A stretch of DNA of 64,000 nucleotides from Draconibacterium sediminis (GCF_000949475.1 NZ_JRHC01000001.1:1674001-1738000), one strand, 5' to 3'. Shown: positions 1 to 10,885, counted from the stretch's first letter. Made by a program: numbers and translations. Notes: generated by a model not told the origin, from the letters alone.

Positions 1-1
1 C

Positions 2-1252
2 GATACCTATAACTGGAAAGACGGCATTGGCCCGCGCGAAGAACGCCCATCTATGGTAAATGTGCACTGGGGGGGAGTTACCGAAGACAACAGTTTTGGA
101 ACACACGAATTTCTTGATTTTTGTGATTTGATAGATGCCGAACCATACATAAATGTAAACGTTGGATCGGGTACTGTTCGTGAAGCTTCGGAATGGATAG
201 AATACGTAACATCATCGAACATTAGCCCGATGACAGATTTAAGAAAGAAAAACGGACGTGAAGAGCCCTGGGATGTTAAGTACTGGGGAATTGGCAACGA
301 AAACTGGGGCTGTGGTGGAAATATGACTCCTGAGTATTATGCCGATGTTTACAAACACTTTGCGACTTATAGCCGTGGAGCTGAATATAAAATTGCCTGT
401 GGAGCCAGCGATATTGACTATAACTGGACTGATGTTTTAATGAAAAAAATGCAGGATAAAAGAAACCTGATGCAAGGATTATCATTGCACTATTATACCA
501 TTACACATAACTGGAGTAAAAAAGGATCGGCTACTGATTTTGATGAAAAAGAATGGTTTACCACGCTTAGCAAAACCTTGTTTATGGATGAACTGATCCA
601 AAAACATTCAACTATTATGGACAAATACGATCCTAATAAGCGTGTTGGTTTAATTGTTGATGAGTGGGGAAACTGGTTTGATGTGGAACCCGGAACCAAT
701 CCCGGATTTCTGTATCAGCAAAATACCTTGCGCGATGCACTGGTTGCCGGTATAAACCTCAATATTTTTAATAATCACGCCGATCGTGTTAAAATGTCGA
801 ACATTGCACAAACCATTAACGTGCTGCAATCGGTTATTTTAACCAAAGAAGATGAAATGGTGCTAACTCCTACGTATTATGTATTTAAAATGTATAGTGT
901 ACACCAGGATGCAACATTAATACCTGCGAACCTTAAAACCAGCAAGTACGAAATGGACGGGGAGTCGGTTCCGGCCGTAAATGCCTCAGCATCTACAAAA
1001 GATGGAGTAATTTCAATTACCCTGTGTAACCTGAATCCTAACGAGAGCGAAAATGTTGAATTATCGCTACCTGCCGACGAAATTTCAACAGCGAGCGGAC
1101 AGATTATTACGTCGCAGAGTATAAACGATTTTAATGATTTTGGTAAAAACGAAACCGTTAGCCTCAAGGAGTTTAGCGTGGCAAAACCAAAAGACGGAAA
1201 ACTTACTTTTGAGTTACCTGCAAAGTCGGTTGTTCTTGTTCAGCTTAAATAA
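2..1252 (+). CDS. GH51 alpha-L-arabinofuranosidase, C-terminal part (5' end outside window)
   Basis: The reading frame is open from the window edge, so the start lies upstream; the ATG at 53 is internal. The enzyme removes alpha-L-arabinofuranosyl side chains from arabinoxylan or arabinan. The family signature GNENWGCGG carries the general acid/base Glu (codon 299-301), and VDEWGNWFD carries the nucleophile Glu (codon 662-664). The text between them ([12 protein letters not shown]) and the C-terminal beta-sandwich ending VVLVQLK are also typical of GH51. The missing N-terminus means signal peptide and cellular location cannot be judged. It sits directly upstream of the xylan locus regulator, so arabinoxylan debranching is the likely job. 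A strong terminator follows. Confidence 0.93.
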   Translation, partial: DTYNWKDGIGPREERPSMVNVHWGGVTEDNSFGTHEFLDFCDLIDAEPYINVNVGSGTVREASEWIEYVTSSNISPMTDLRKKNGREEPWDVKYWGIGNENWGCGGNMTPEYYADVYKHFATYSRGAEYKIACGASDIDYNWTDVLMKKMQDKRNLMQGLSLHYYTITHNWSKKGSATDFDEKEWFTTLSKTLFMDELIQKHSTIMDKYDPNKRVGLIVDEWGNWFDVEPGTNPGFLYQQNTLRDALVAGINLNIFNNHADRVKMSNIAQTINVLQSVILTKEDEMVLTPTYYVFKMYSVHQDATLIPANLKTSKYEMDGESVPAVNASASTKDGVISITLCNLNPNESENVELSLPADEISTASGQIITSQSINDFNDFGKNETVSLKEFSVAKPKDGKLTFELPAKSVVLVQLK

Positions 1253-1280
1253 AAATACTTTGTTTTATTGGATAGGTAGA

Positions 1281-1309
1281 AAGAGGAAGCGGATGAGCTT
1301 CCTCTTTTT
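1281..1309 (+). terminator. Intrinsic terminator after the GH51 gene
   Basis: A perfect 10-bp stem (AAGAGGAAGC at 1281-1290 with GCTTCCTCTT at 1297-1306) has a 6-nt loop and runs into a T tract. It separates the GH51 transcript from the regulator downstream. Confidence 0.85.
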
Positions 1310-1559
1310 GTTTAAATACTAAATGCCATAAAACATCTAAAAAAAAGGTAAGCGCAAATCTCAATTGATAACGCAGCTGCTTTTATTGATGATTTACCAA
1401 TTCGGCTCGTTTAAAAAGCACATGGTGAGATGTTTGTGTTAGAATGAAGTCAGGCTCCACGTAAAAGAATTGTCTTTTAAAATTGGAATGATCAGCCAGA
1501 CCGGTTTTTGTTTATTCTTCTTAAATTTCTATATTCCGTCTCTGTAATAAAACTAAATC
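1310..1559. other. Intergenic region upstream of the HTCS gene
   Basis: About 250 bases of AT-rich sequence between the GH51 terminator and the ATG at 1560. No ORF with coding character is seen. It presumably holds the regulator's promoter, but I find no clear TTTG/TAnnTTTG pair. Confidence 0.5.
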
Positions 1560-4500
1560 ATGAATACCGGAAAATATTATTTTTTTCAGCTTGTTTTCAT
1601 TTTCCTAACTTGTGTTACTGGTGTTACCTCCGCTAAGAATTCAAACCAGTTTTACAACCTAAACGAAGACTACGGTATTTCTATTCGCGAAACCAACCAG
1701 GTTTGTGAAGATGATGATGGTTTTATCTGGATTTCTTCAAAAATTGGAATAGTACGCTATTCCAGAGATGATATCAGAACCTACCAAATACCTTATGATT
1801 CAGAAGACATAATCGCTGTTCGAATGGAATATACCAACGGGAAATTATATGTATATACCAACAACGGGCAGCTGTTTATATACAATAAGATTCAGGATAG
1901 ATTTGAGCTGATAACCAACCTGGCCAAGCAGGTGAAGGACCCGCATGTAGTTGTGAACAGAATGCTGGTCGATTCTGAAGAAACTATTTGGGAAGCAAGT
2001 ACTTCCGGTTTGTTGCGCTATAATAAAAACGATGGTCTGAATACCTTTTTTGATAACCGAAACATCCATTTTTTGGAATGGCTAGATGATTTTCGTTTTT
2101 TTTATGGAACCGAAGAATACATTGGTATTTTTGATATTACTACCCAAAGTTCAGAGGTGTATTACACTTTTCCTGAAGACCTGCACTTGTTTTTTTCATA
2201 CATTGAGTTCGACCGAAAGGAAAATACCTTGTGGTTAGGAACATTAAGCGATGGTTTATATTGCCTGAGAAAAGGGAATAGCGGGGTCGAATTGATTGCT
2301 GTAGAAAATATTCCCAATCAGCCGGTTCAGGCAATTTGTCCTATTTCAACTTCAACCTTGCTTATTGGTGTTGACGGACAGGGTGTTTGGGAAATGGATA
2401 AGCGCACACAGGAGATACTTGCCGTTTATAAAGATGATGCTGATAACCCAAATTCCTTAAAGGGAAACGGAGTTTATGATATTTTTTGCGACCGGAATAA
2501 CAGAGTGTGGATTTGCACCTATAGCGGAGGAGTTTCTTTTTTCGATCAGGCAAGTAGTTCTGTTGTTACCAAAGTGGCACACATGGCGAACAACCCAAAT
2601 TCGCTGGTAAATAACGATGTCAACAGTATTCTCGAAGACCGGAACGGGAATCTATGGTTTGCCACCAATAATGGTGTAAGCTTTTGGAATACAAAAACCA
2701 ATAAATGGAAATCATTCTACCACAATAAAGAACAGCACGCCCAGGTGTTTTTGGCACTTTGCCAGGATTCGTATGGAAGAATTTGGGCCGGTTCTTATTC
2801 ATCGGGTATTTATATTCTGGATGAGAATACCGGAAAAGAACTAAGACATTTAAGCCATGAAAATACTCCGGGTGATTTTGCAGGCGATTTTGTGTTTAAT
2901 ATAATTGAAGACCAAAAGGGCGATATCTGGATCGGTGGAGTTCGGGGTGATTTGATTCGATACAATTACAATTCCGATACTTACACCTCTTATCCGGATT
3001 ATACAATATACAATATTGCGGAATACGGGCCTGATAAATTATTAATGGGAACCACCTACGGATTGTTACTTTTTGATAAAAGTTCGGGTACTCATGAAGT
3101 CCTGGTCGAGGGTTTTGTTGTTTCTGATCTGTATATTTCAGAAAATATAGTTTGGATTGGAACCAATGGTAACGGCATAGTTCGGTATAATTTAACCAAT
3201 AAATCAACTCATTCTTACACAGCGGATAACGGACTTCCAAGTAATTTTGTAAGTAGCATTGATTACGCAAATGGTTACTTTTGGATAGGTACGGAGCTGG
3301 GCTTATGCCGGTTGAATGAAGCAGACCAAACGATATTAACTTTTAACTCTTTACTATACCTTAGCAATGTTTCTTTTAACCAGGATGCGCAATGTATTTT
3401 AAAAAATGGCGATTTGGTTATGGGTACCAATAAAGGTGCTTTAATGTTCAGCCCTAATGATTTGAAGCTTACCCCGGAAGAAGGCCGTATCTATGTTCAG
3501 GATATTTCAGTTTCAGGACGATCGATACGCGAAATTGAAGATTTGAAACCGGAAGTGCCACTTAATGAGCTAAAAGAAATAAGCCTCAGGTATTTTCAAA
3601 ATACAATAAGTTTAGAACTCATTCCACTTGGAGTTATTTCTCCCGGAGCGAAGTTCTCATGGAAAATTAGTGGTTTGGACCAGGAATGGAGTAAGCCGGT
3701 TGATAACCGGGTTTTATCCTATTCAAATATTCCGTACGGAACCTACACCATTCAATTACGAATGGTAGATAATTCAATAACAGGTGTAATTGCCGAGCGT
3801 GAGATAAAAGTGAATATCGTCCCTCCGTTCTGGAAAACTAGTTGGTTTATCCTGCTGGTTATTTTCTTTGTTGCAGGTTTGGGTATTTTTGGTGTTTATT
3901 TTTATATCGACAGGTTAAAGAAAAAGCACTCGGAAGAGAAAATCAGGTTTTTTGCCAATACCGCACACGATATTCGTACATCATTAACCCTGGTTAACGG
4001 GCCAATTGAGGAACTTAATAAGGAGTCAGGGCTAAGCGAAAGAGGTTCTAATTATCTTCATTTGGCAACAGAGCAGGTTCATCGTTTGTCAACGGTTGTT
4101 ACACAATTGCTTGATTTCCAAAAAGTAGACGTTGGGAGGGAAAGATTGACATTCAGCTTTGTTGATATTGTTAAAACAATTAATGACCGGGTGATGATGT
4201 TTGAAGCTTATGCCAAGAGCAGAGATATTGATCTGGTTTTCAGCTGTAATTGTGTGAAATTCGACACTTCTGTTGATGAACGAATGATACAGAAAGTTGT
4301 TGATAATCTGATTTCCAATGCCATAAAATATTCAAATCCGAATTCCCGTGTAAATATTGAGCTCCGATGTGCGGCAACAAAATGGACGCTTGAAGTTCAG
4401 GATCATGGAATTGGAATTACCAAAAAGGCGCAAAAAATGTTGTTCCGGGAATATTACCGGGGCGAAAATGCGATCAATTCAAAAATAGTTGGCTCGGGTA

Positions 4501-5477
4501 TCGGACTGCTTTTGGTGAAAAACTATGTTTCATTACACGGCGGTAAAGTTACCTGTTACAGTCAGTCTGGTGTTGGATCCACTTTTTTAGTAACCATCCC
4601 GTTTATTGCAAAGGAATATTCGGAAAGAAAAAAAGAAGCACCTTCAAAACCAGTTGAGAAAGATGTGCTGAAATCATCGATAATTAACCCTGTAACTGAA
4701 AAGCAGGCGGTAGACAAACGAGGGAGTAAAATGTCGGTTTTAATTGTTGAAGATCACGATTACCTGAGAGAATTCCTTCAATCGGCCATGCAGGATTTAT
4801 TTAGTATTTACCTCGCAGAGGATGGAGAAAAGGCCTGGGAAATCGTTCAAAAACACAACCCTGACCTGATTGTTTCTGATATTATGATGCCCAAAATGGA
4901 CGGCTTTGAATTGTGCGAAAAAGTAAAATCAAATTTCTTAACGGCGCATATCCCAGTAATTCTGTTAACCGCACTGGCCGGAAAAGCACAACAAATGCGC
5001 GGATTAGGAATAGGTGCCGATGATTATCTAACCAAACCATTTGACGTTACTTTGCTTCAGCAACGAATAAAATCAATTCTTAAAAACCGCGAAATTATCA
5101 GAGACAAGGCCATGAAAATGACCAGCGAAAGTAAAGAGCCGGTTATTTTGGAAAATGAACTGAACGATAAGTTTTTAAAACGGATGATAGCGGTTGTGAA
5201 TGATAATATTGGTAATCCGAATTTTTCTAAAAATGAATTTGCTGCCGTAATGAATGTAAGTCCTTCGCTCCTCTATAAAAAGATAAAATCCCTAACCGAC
5301 CAGTCGCCTATCGAATTTATAAGAACCATAAGGCTGAACCATGCTTATGATTTGTTGTCTTCTAAAGAACACTCCATTACTGAAGTTAGCGAATTATGCG
5401 GATTTAGCAGTGTTGGTTATTTCAGTACCGTCTTTAGAAAACACTTTGGCAAATCGCCTACGCGAGTACTGGAATAA
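1560..5477 (+). CDS. Hybrid two-component system sensor/regulator (HTCS) of the xylan locus
   Basis: A one-protein two-component system that senses an oligosaccharide in the periplasm and activates the neighbouring locus. Order: signal peptide (1-25); two-bladed Reg_prop propeller region (about 30-680, repeated G.IWIGT/NNLWFAT-type blades); Y_Y_Y domain (about 690-755); one membrane helix (about 760-783); HisKA with phospho-acceptor His803 in NTAHDIRTSLT; HATPase (N box NLISNAIKYS, G boxes DHGIGI and GSGIGLLLV); receiver with Asp1107 (VSDIMMPKMDG); and a C-terminal AraC-type HTH (about 1200-1305). The H-box reads HDIRTS where HE.RTP is commoner. At 1305 aa it is of normal HTCS length. Its place between GH51 and the GH43/xus genes points to xylan-derived ligands; this is inference. 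Confidence 0.95.
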   Translation: MNTGKYYFFQLVFIFLTCVTGVTSAKNSNQFYNLNEDYGISIRETNQVCEDDDGFIWISSKIGIVRYSRDDIRTYQIPYDSEDIIAVRMEYTNGKLYVYTNNGQLFIYNKIQDRFELITNLAKQVKDPHVVVNRMLVDSEETIWEASTSGLLRYNKNDGLNTFFDNRNIHFLEWLDDFRFFYGTEEYIGIFDITTQSSEVYYTFPEDLHLFFSYIEFDRKENTLWLGTLSDGLYCLRKGNSGVELIAVENIPNQPVQAICPISTSTLLIGVDGQGVWEMDKRTQEILAVYKDDADNPNSLKGNGVYDIFCDRNNRVWICTYSGGVSFFDQASSSVVTKVAHMANNPNSLVNNDVNSILEDRNGNLWFATNNGVSFWNTKTNKWKSFYHNKEQHAQVFLALCQDSYGRIWAGSYSSGIYILDENTGKELRHLSHENTPGDFAGDFVFNIIEDQKGDIWIGGVRGDLIRYNYNSDTYTSYPDYTIYNIAEYGPDKLLMGTTYGLLLFDKSSGTHEVLVEGFVVSDLYISENIVWIGTNGNGIVRYNLTNKSTHSYTADNGLPSNFVSSIDYANGYFWIGTELGLCRLNEADQTILTFNSLLYLSNVSFNQDAQCILKNGDLVMGTNKGALMFSPNDLKLTPEEGRIYVQDISVSGRSIREIEDLKPEVPLNELKEISLRYFQNTISLELIPLGVISPGAKFSWKISGLDQEWSKPVDNRVLSYSNIPYGTYTIQLRMVDNSITGVIAEREIKVNIVPPFWKTSWFILLVIFFVAGLGIFGVYFYIDRLKKKHSEEKIRFFANTAHDIRTSLTLVNGPIEELNKESGLSERGSNYLHLATEQVHRLSTVVTQLLDFQKVDVGRERLTFSFVDIVKTINDRVMMFEAYAKSRDIDLVFSCNCVKFDTSVDERMIQKVVDNLISNAIKYSNPNSRVNIELRCAATKWTLEVQDHGIGITKKAQKMLFREYYRGENAINSKIVGSGIGLLLVKNYVSLHGGKVTCYSQSGVGSTFLVTIPFIAKEYSERKKEAPSKPVEKDVLKSSIINPVTEKQAVDKRGSKMSVLIVEDHDYLREFLQSAMQDLFSIYLAEDGEKAWEIVQKHNPDLIVSDIMMPKMDGFELCEKVKSNFLTAHIPVILLTALAGKAQQMRGLGIGADDYLTKPFDVTLLQQRIKSILKNREIIRDKAMKMTSESKEPVILENELNDKFLKRMIAVVNDNIGNPNFSKNEFAAVMNVSPSLLYKKIKSLTDQSPIEFIRTIRLNHAYDLLSSKEHSITEVSELCGFSSVGYFSTVFRKHFGKSPTRVLE

Positions 5478-5779
5478 CACTCAGTACTTGTTTTTTTCGG
5501 ATGTTTTCGTCCGGTATTATGATAGCTATCCCTTTCAATTTTAGATATTAGGGCGAATAGCTACTATTAAAACTGTTGAATATCTATCTTTTAGGTGTTC
5601 TATATGTCCTGTGTGTCAGGGTGTTAGGGATGTTGTGTCCAAGAATATCCCATTTTAAAAATCAAATGTCTAAAATTAAAAACCCCGACATATAATGGAT
5701 TTTATTTTTGAAAAAGTGAAGGTGTGACAAATACCTGTTTGATAAGAATAAAACTATTATACCTAATTGGACAACTTTG
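5478..5779. other. Intergenic region between HTCS and GH43
   Basis: About 300 bases with no credible ORF. Around 5590-5640 it is rich in GTGT/GTCC and GGTGTT words, which could be part of an activator site for the HTCS, but no clean repeat unit can be defined by eye. Confidence 0.4.
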
Positions 5780-7522
5780 ATGAAACTAAACTATTTCATT
5801 CAGATATTGATGATAAGTCTTGCGCTGGCCGGAGCTTTTATTTTTGATTCCTGTCAGTCAATATCCGGTTCCGGTAAGCCAAAATTTGTAAACGATAGTA
5901 TGGTTGCAAATTTTGATTATTTCACTTACAAAGGCAACGATGATTTTTACAACGATAATCCACTTCCCGGTGATGATTATTATTATAACCCAATTCTTCC
6001 GGGGTGGTATTCCGATCCAAGTGTTTGCACCAACGGAAAGGATTATTTTCTGGTAACATCAACCTTTAGTTATTTTCCTGGCGTTCCTATTTTTCACAGT
6101 ACCGACATGCTAAACTGGAAGCAGATTGGTAATGTGCTTAACCGCCCCGAACAATTACCACTGGAAGGGCAGCGCGTAACCCGTGGAATTTTTGCTCCTG
6201 CAATTAGTTATAATCCGCATAACGAAACTTATTACATGATTACCACCAACATGAAAGGCGGTAATTTTTTGGTGAAGACACAAGACCCGTTCGGCGACTG
6301 GTCGGACCCGATTTGGTTGCCTGATGTTCACGGTATCGATCCGTCGTTGTTTTTTGATGACAACGGCAAAGCTTATATCGTAAATAACGATGAGCCGGAT
6401 GGTGGTTCAACTTACGAGGGACATCGTGCCATTCGTGGTATTGAGTACGATGTGGAAAACGATAAAACCATTGGAGAAAGTATAATGCTTGTAAATGGTG
6501 GAGTCGACCTGTCGGAGAAACCAATATGGATTGAAGGACCACACATGTATAAATTTAATGGCAGCTATTACCTGATGTGCGCCGAAGGAGGAACTTCAGT
6601 TAATCACCGCGAGGTAATTTTCAAAAGCGATTCGCCATTTGGAAAATATACACCATGGAATAAAAATCCGATACTTACGCAAAAGCATCTCAATCCGAAC
6701 CGCGAATTACCTATTACCTGTGCCGGTCATGCTGATATTATTCAGAAAGACAACGGACAGTGGTGGTCGGTATTTTTGGCCTGCCGCCCAATCGATAATA
6801 AATTCGAAAACCTGGGGCGCGAAACGTTTATGATGCCTATTCGCTGGAGTCAGGAAGGGTTTCCATACATGACCAAAGATGATGAACTGGTACCGCGCAT
6901 CATTCGTATGGAAGGCGTAAAAAGAGATTCATCAATCACCTTCGGGAACTTCGAAAAGAACGATGATTTTAACGCCGCCGAACTGGGAATGGAGTGGCTA
7001 ACCATTCGTGGAAACGCAGAAGGCTTATATAATTTAAAAGAAAATCCTGGCTTTCTTTCTTTAAAATGTGCCGATGTAACATCCAACGAATTAAAGGTAC
7101 CGGCTTTTGTAGGGCGTCGTTTACAGCATCATAAATTTGAAAGTACCACTAAAATGTACTTCACCCCCGGTTTCGAAACAGAGTCGGCCGGAATGGTATT
7201 AATGAAAAACGAACTCCATCAGTATTTACTAGTAGTAGAAAAGGTTAATAACCAGGTAGTTGTAAGTGTGAAAATGCTTACTGATACAGCTGTTGAGGTT
7301 ATTAACTCAGAAGCCATACATGCTGAAGATGAGCCTGTTCTTCTAAAAATTACATCGAATGGTACTGAATTTAGTTTCTACTATGCGCAGGACAATAATG
7401 AATGGAAACTGCTGGCTGATAAAGTTGATGCATCGTATTTATCGACTGCCAGAGCCGGAGGATTTACGGGGACAACGATTGGAATGTATGCTTCGGGGAA
7501 GAAATTTGAATTTAATCAATAA
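5780..7522 (+). CDS. GH43 lipoprotein, probable beta-xylosidase/alpha-L-arabinofuranosidase
   Basis: Starts at ATG 5780; a TTG lies just ahead at 5777 and is less likely. The N-terminus is a hydrophobic signal ending FDSC (Cys25), a loose lipobox, so a lipid-anchored periplasmic or surface enzyme is likely. The five-bladed GH43 domain covers about 50-350: GWYSDPSV has the general base Asp, HGIDPSLFFDDNGKAY the pKa-modulating Asp, and IEGPHMYKFNGSYYL the acid Glu. The C-terminal part (about 365-580) is a beta-sandwich of the GH43 C2/DUF1349 type seen in xylan-acting members. It lies between the HTCS and the xus operon. Substrate may be xylo-oligosaccharides or arabinosyl branches; the sequence alone does not decide. 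Confidence 0.9.
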   Translation: MKLNYFIQILMISLALAGAFIFDSCQSISGSGKPKFVNDSMVANFDYFTYKGNDDFYNDNPLPGDDYYYNPILPGWYSDPSVCTNGKDYFLVTSTFSYFPGVPIFHSTDMLNWKQIGNVLNRPEQLPLEGQRVTRGIFAPAISYNPHNETYYMITTNMKGGNFLVKTQDPFGDWSDPIWLPDVHGIDPSLFFDDNGKAYIVNNDEPDGGSTYEGHRAIRGIEYDVENDKTIGESIMLVNGGVDLSEKPIWIEGPHMYKFNGSYYLMCAEGGTSVNHREVIFKSDSPFGKYTPWNKNPILTQKHLNPNRELPITCAGHADIIQKDNGQWWSVFLACRPIDNKFENLGRETFMMPIRWSQEGFPYMTKDDELVPRIIRMEGVKRDSSITFGNFEKNDDFNAAELGMEWLTIRGNAEGLYNLKENPGFLSLKCADVTSNELKVPAFVGRRLQHHKFESTTKMYFTPGFETESAGMVLMKNELHQYLLVVEKVNNQVVVSVKMLTDTAVEVINSEAIHAEDEPVLLKITSNGTEFSFYYAQDNNEWKLLADKVDASYLSTARAGGFTGTTIGMYASGKKFEFNQ

Positions 7523-7593
7523 ATAATTACGCACTTAATTCAATGTCAAATTTATAAATGAAAAACTTAGATCTTATGAGGAAAAACACTTAC

Positions 7594-7699
7594 GGACATT
7601 CTGTCCTTCATTATTTCTATTCGACAACTCATTCTTCACCATAGTTAAAACGCGGTGTGAAGCAGAGTGAATAAAATCAACTTCTAATGAATATTAGAA
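7594..7699. promoter_or_regulatory. xusA upstream region with two inverted repeats
   Basis: The 205-bp gap before xusA contains GGACA-N3-TGTCC (7594-7606) and TTCTAAT-N4-ATTAGAA (7682-7699, perfect 7-bp arms, ending 28 bases before the ATG). Either could be an operator for the HTCS or a leader hairpin. This is the expected promoter region for the long xus operon. No convincing TAnnTTTG box was found. Confidence 0.4.
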
Positions 7700-7727
7700 C
7701 TCTTTTGTCAATTTAATAGAGAATATA

Positions 7728-10700
7728 ATGAAAAACAGAATTAATTTATCATCTCAAAAAGCTTTGTCAGCTTTGATGAAGAACTACTTGATAAAAACAC
7801 TGGTAGTTATACTTGGGATTTTTATCAATTTATCATTGTTTGCTCAGGATACCAAAACCATAACTGGTACGGTGGTTGATGAGCAAGACAATCCGGTAAT
7901 TGGTGCTACAGTAATCGTTAAAGGTACGCAAATTGGTGTGCCTACTGATCTGGATGGAAAATTTGAGCTGCAAGTTCCTACTGATAAGGAGATCCTGCTG
8001 ATCTCGTTTATTGGAATGGAACCACAGGAAATTAACATTGCTAACCAAACTAAACTGGAGGTTGTACTTGCGCCATCGAGCGTACAACTGGAGGAGACTA
8101 TTGTTGTTGGTTACGGCCAGCAAAAGAAGGAGAGTGTTGTTGGAGCAATTACCCAAACAACGGGTGAAGTTCTGCAACGTACAGCCGGTGTTACCGATAT
8201 AGGTATGGCATTAACCGGTAACCTGCCGGGTGTAATTACCATAAACAGTTCGGGTATGCCGGGCGAGGAAGATCCGCAAATTATTATTCGTTCGGCAAGT
8301 TCGTGGAACAACAGCGACCCTCTGGTATTGGTTGATGGTGTTGAACGCCCGATGAGCGGTGTAGATATGAACTCGGTTGAGTCGGTTTCGGTACTGAAAG
8401 ATGCTTCGGCAACAGCGGTATTTGGTGTGAAAGGTGCAAACGGTGTAATCCTTATTACAACAAAACGTGGTAAGGAAGGATCAGCGCGTATTGATGTTTC
8501 GGCCAACATGACCATGAAAGTACCTTCGAAACTTCCTAACAAACTGGATTCGTACGATGCTTTAATGGCACGTAACTATGCTATTGAGCACGAATTGGGT
8601 GTTTATCCTGATTCGTGGGGATATATGACTCCGCAGAATATTATTGAAAAATACCGCTACCCGGCTGATTTGGCTGAGGCCGAGCGTTATCCGAATGTGG
8701 ACTGGCAGGATGTATTGTTTAAAGATTATGCCATGTCGTACAATGCCAACTTAAACGTATCAGGTGGTACTAAGTTTGTAAAGTATTTTGCCTCGGCAGA
8801 CTTTGCACACGAAGGTGACCTTTTTTATGTTTTCGATAACGGACGTAATTACGATTCGGGTTATGCTTTTAACCGTATTAACGTAAGAAGTAACCTCGAT
8901 TTCCAGCTTACAAAATCTACCATGTTCAGGTTAAACCTGGCGGGATCTAACGGACAAAAGAAAACTCCTTGGGGACAAACCAATTCGGGCGACTGGGCTG
9001 TTGCTCAGCAGTGGGCCGGTGCCTATAACATTGCTCCCGATGTGTTTTTGCCACAATACTCTGATGGATCATGGGGATTCTATCCAAACATCTCCAATGT
9101 TTCCAATTCGGCACAAAACCTGTCGCTTTCAGGAACCATGCTTTCTACAACAACACGAATCAACACCGACTTCATTTTGGAGCAAGAGTTGGATTTTATT
9201 ACTGAAGGCCTGAAGTTCCGTGGTTCTATTTCGTGGGATAATACTTTCCTGGAGAATAACAGGGGAATTAACGACCTTTACAATGATGCACAGCAAAAAT
9301 GGATCGATCCTGCTACAGGTATTGCCACTTATAAAAAGGAATACGAGAATAACAATAAATTCGATTTCCAACAGGGCGTGCTCTGGAACACTTCTGCCGG
9401 TTCGGTTCAAAACTATGCAACACAACGTAACCTGGAATACCAGTTGCGTTTAAACTGGGATCGCCAGTTTGGTAGCCATAACATTACCGCGATGGGTATG
9501 TTTAGCCGTAAAGAACGCGCACGAGGCAGTGTAATTCCAGAATTCCGCGAAGACTGGGCATTCCGTGCCACATACGACTATAAATCACGCTATTTCTTAG
9601 AGTATAATGGTGCCTATAACGGATCCGAAAGATTTTCCAAAGATTATCGTTTTGCATTCTTTAGTTCGGGTGCGATTGGCTGGATGATCTCTGAAGAATC
9701 ATTTATGGAAAGTCTTGGATTCCTGGATATGTTAAAACTAAGGGCTTCCTATGGTGAAATTGGTGACGACTTTATCAATCAACGTTGGTTGTACCTTACA
9801 CAGTGGGCCTACGGGGGTAACTCGTCACTCGACTTAAACCACGGAACCAGCCCGTATGACTGGTACCGTGAATCAGCAGTTGGAAACCCTGATGTACGCT
9901 GGGAGACCGTTAAAAAGTTTAATGCCGGTGTAGACTATGCTTTCTTCGACGGATTGCTGGCCGGTAGTGTTGAATATTTCCGCGACAAACGAGTTGATAT
10001 CCTTATTGGCGGAGGCGACCGTGCAGTACCGTCTTACTATGGACCGACACCACCAACAGCTAACCTTGGTGAGGTAGAAACCAACGGGTACGAAATACAA
10101 GTGCGTGTAAATAAAGTACTAAATAACGGTGTTCGTTTGTGGGGAGATATGAGTATGACACATGCAGTAAATGAGATTCTTGAAAGAGATGACCCTGCAT
10201 TGTACGAAGATTACCGTAAACAAGCCGGTTACAGCCTTGGACAAACAAGAGCCCATGTTGATGCCGGTTATTTTAATACCTACGATGCTTTATACGGCAG
10301 TCCGATACATAATACTAACGATGCGTATAAAGTTCCCGGAGACTATTATATCCTCGATTTTAATGCCGATGGTATAATCGATAGCAAAGACCAGATCCCT
10401 TATGGATACGCCGGTTCACCACAAAATACCTACAATGCCACAGTTGGTGTTGAATGGAAAGGTTTTAGTGCATTTGTGCAGTTTTACGGTGTAAATAATG
10501 TAACCCGTAACGTGCCATTAACCAGTTTCGGAAGCAACCTGAATACCGTTTATGATTTCGGGACATGGTGGTCGAAAGAGATGCCAAATGCCGATGTAAC
10601 TGTTCCGCGTTGGTTGTCGGAGCCTAGCTACCATTCAGGAACTCAGTACTTGTTCGATGGTTCGTATGTTCGATTGAAAAATGCTGAATTAGCTTATACC

Positions 10701-10883
10701 GTTAACGGTGGCTGGATCAACTCGATTGGTTTCCGTACGCTGAAAATATTTGTTAACGGTAACAACTTGTGGGTATGGTCGGATATGCCTGATGACCGCG
10801 AATCAAACTTCGCCGGATCAGGAGGACAGGGAGCTTACCCAACTATGAAACGATATAATTTAGGAATAAGATTTACACTATAA
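7728..10883 (+). CDS. xusA: SusC-like TonB-dependent transporter, XusA type
   Basis: Outer-membrane beta-barrel that imports xylan oligosaccharides using TonB energy. An N-terminal signal sequence ends near LFAQ; a CarboxypepD_reg-like domain follows (about 41-115, ITGTVVDEQDNPVIGATV). The plug domain has the SusC hallmarks VVGYGQQKKESV, LVLVDGVERP and LKDASATAVFGVKGANGVILITT. The rest is barrel, ending RYNLGIRFTL with terminal aromatic/hydrophobic alternation. At 1051 aa it is normal size. It is followed after 2 bases by its SusD partner. The order SusC-SusD-SusC-SusD-DUF1735-GH10 is that of the xusABCDE-xyn10C core described for xylan-using Bacteroidota, which is why I use the symbol. Confidence 0.92.
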   Translation: MKNRINLSSQKALSALMKNYLIKTLVVILGIFINLSLFAQDTKTITGTVVDEQDNPVIGATVIVKGTQIGVPTDLDGKFELQVPTDKEILLISFIGMEPQEINIANQTKLEVVLAPSSVQLEETIVVGYGQQKKESVVGAITQTTGEVLQRTAGVTDIGMALTGNLPGVITINSSGMPGEEDPQIIIRSASSWNNSDPLVLVDGVERPMSGVDMNSVESVSVLKDASATAVFGVKGANGVILITTKRGKEGSARIDVSANMTMKVPSKLPNKLDSYDALMARNYAIEHELGVYPDSWGYMTPQNIIEKYRYPADLAEAERYPNVDWQDVLFKDYAMSYNANLNVSGGTKFVKYFASADFAHEGDLFYVFDNGRNYDSGYAFNRINVRSNLDFQLTKSTMFRLNLAGSNGQKKTPWGQTNSGDWAVAQQWAGAYNIAPDVFLPQYSDGSWGFYPNISNVSNSAQNLSLSGTMLSTTTRINTDFILEQELDFITEGLKFRGSISWDNTFLENNRGINDLYNDAQQKWIDPATGIATYKKEYENNNKFDFQQGVLWNTSAGSVQNYATQRNLEYQLRLNWDRQFGSHNITAMGMFSRKERARGSVIPEFREDWAFRATYDYKSRYFLEYNGAYNGSERFSKDYRFAFFSSGAIGWMISEESFMESLGFLDMLKLRASYGEIGDDFINQRWLYLTQWAYGGNSSLDLNHGTSPYDWYRESAVGNPDVRWETVKKFNAGVDYAFFDGLLAGSVEYFRDKRVDILIGGGDRAVPSYYGPTPPTANLGEVETNGYEIQVRVNKVLNNGVRLWGDMSMTHAVNEILERDDPALYEDYRKQAGYSLGQTRAHVDAGYFNTYDALYGSPIHNTNDAYKVPGDYYILDFNADGIIDSKDQIPYGYAGSPQNTYNATVGVEWKGFSAFVQFYGVNNVTRNVPLTSFGSNLNTVYDFGTWWSKEMPNADVTVPRWLSEPSYHSGTQYLFDGSYVRLKNAELAYTVNGGWINSIGFRTLKIFVNGNNLWVWSDMPDDRESNFAGSGGQGAYPTMKRYNLGIRFTL

Positions 10884-10885
10884 TT

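Noticed and set aside
8111-8542. 143-aa minus-strand ORF inside xusA
   Set aside because: Shadow of the strongly supported SusC frame; no recognisable motif.
8811-8820. GGTGACC in xusA as another integrase-type site
   Set aside because: Isolated coding-sequence occurrence, expected by chance at this length.
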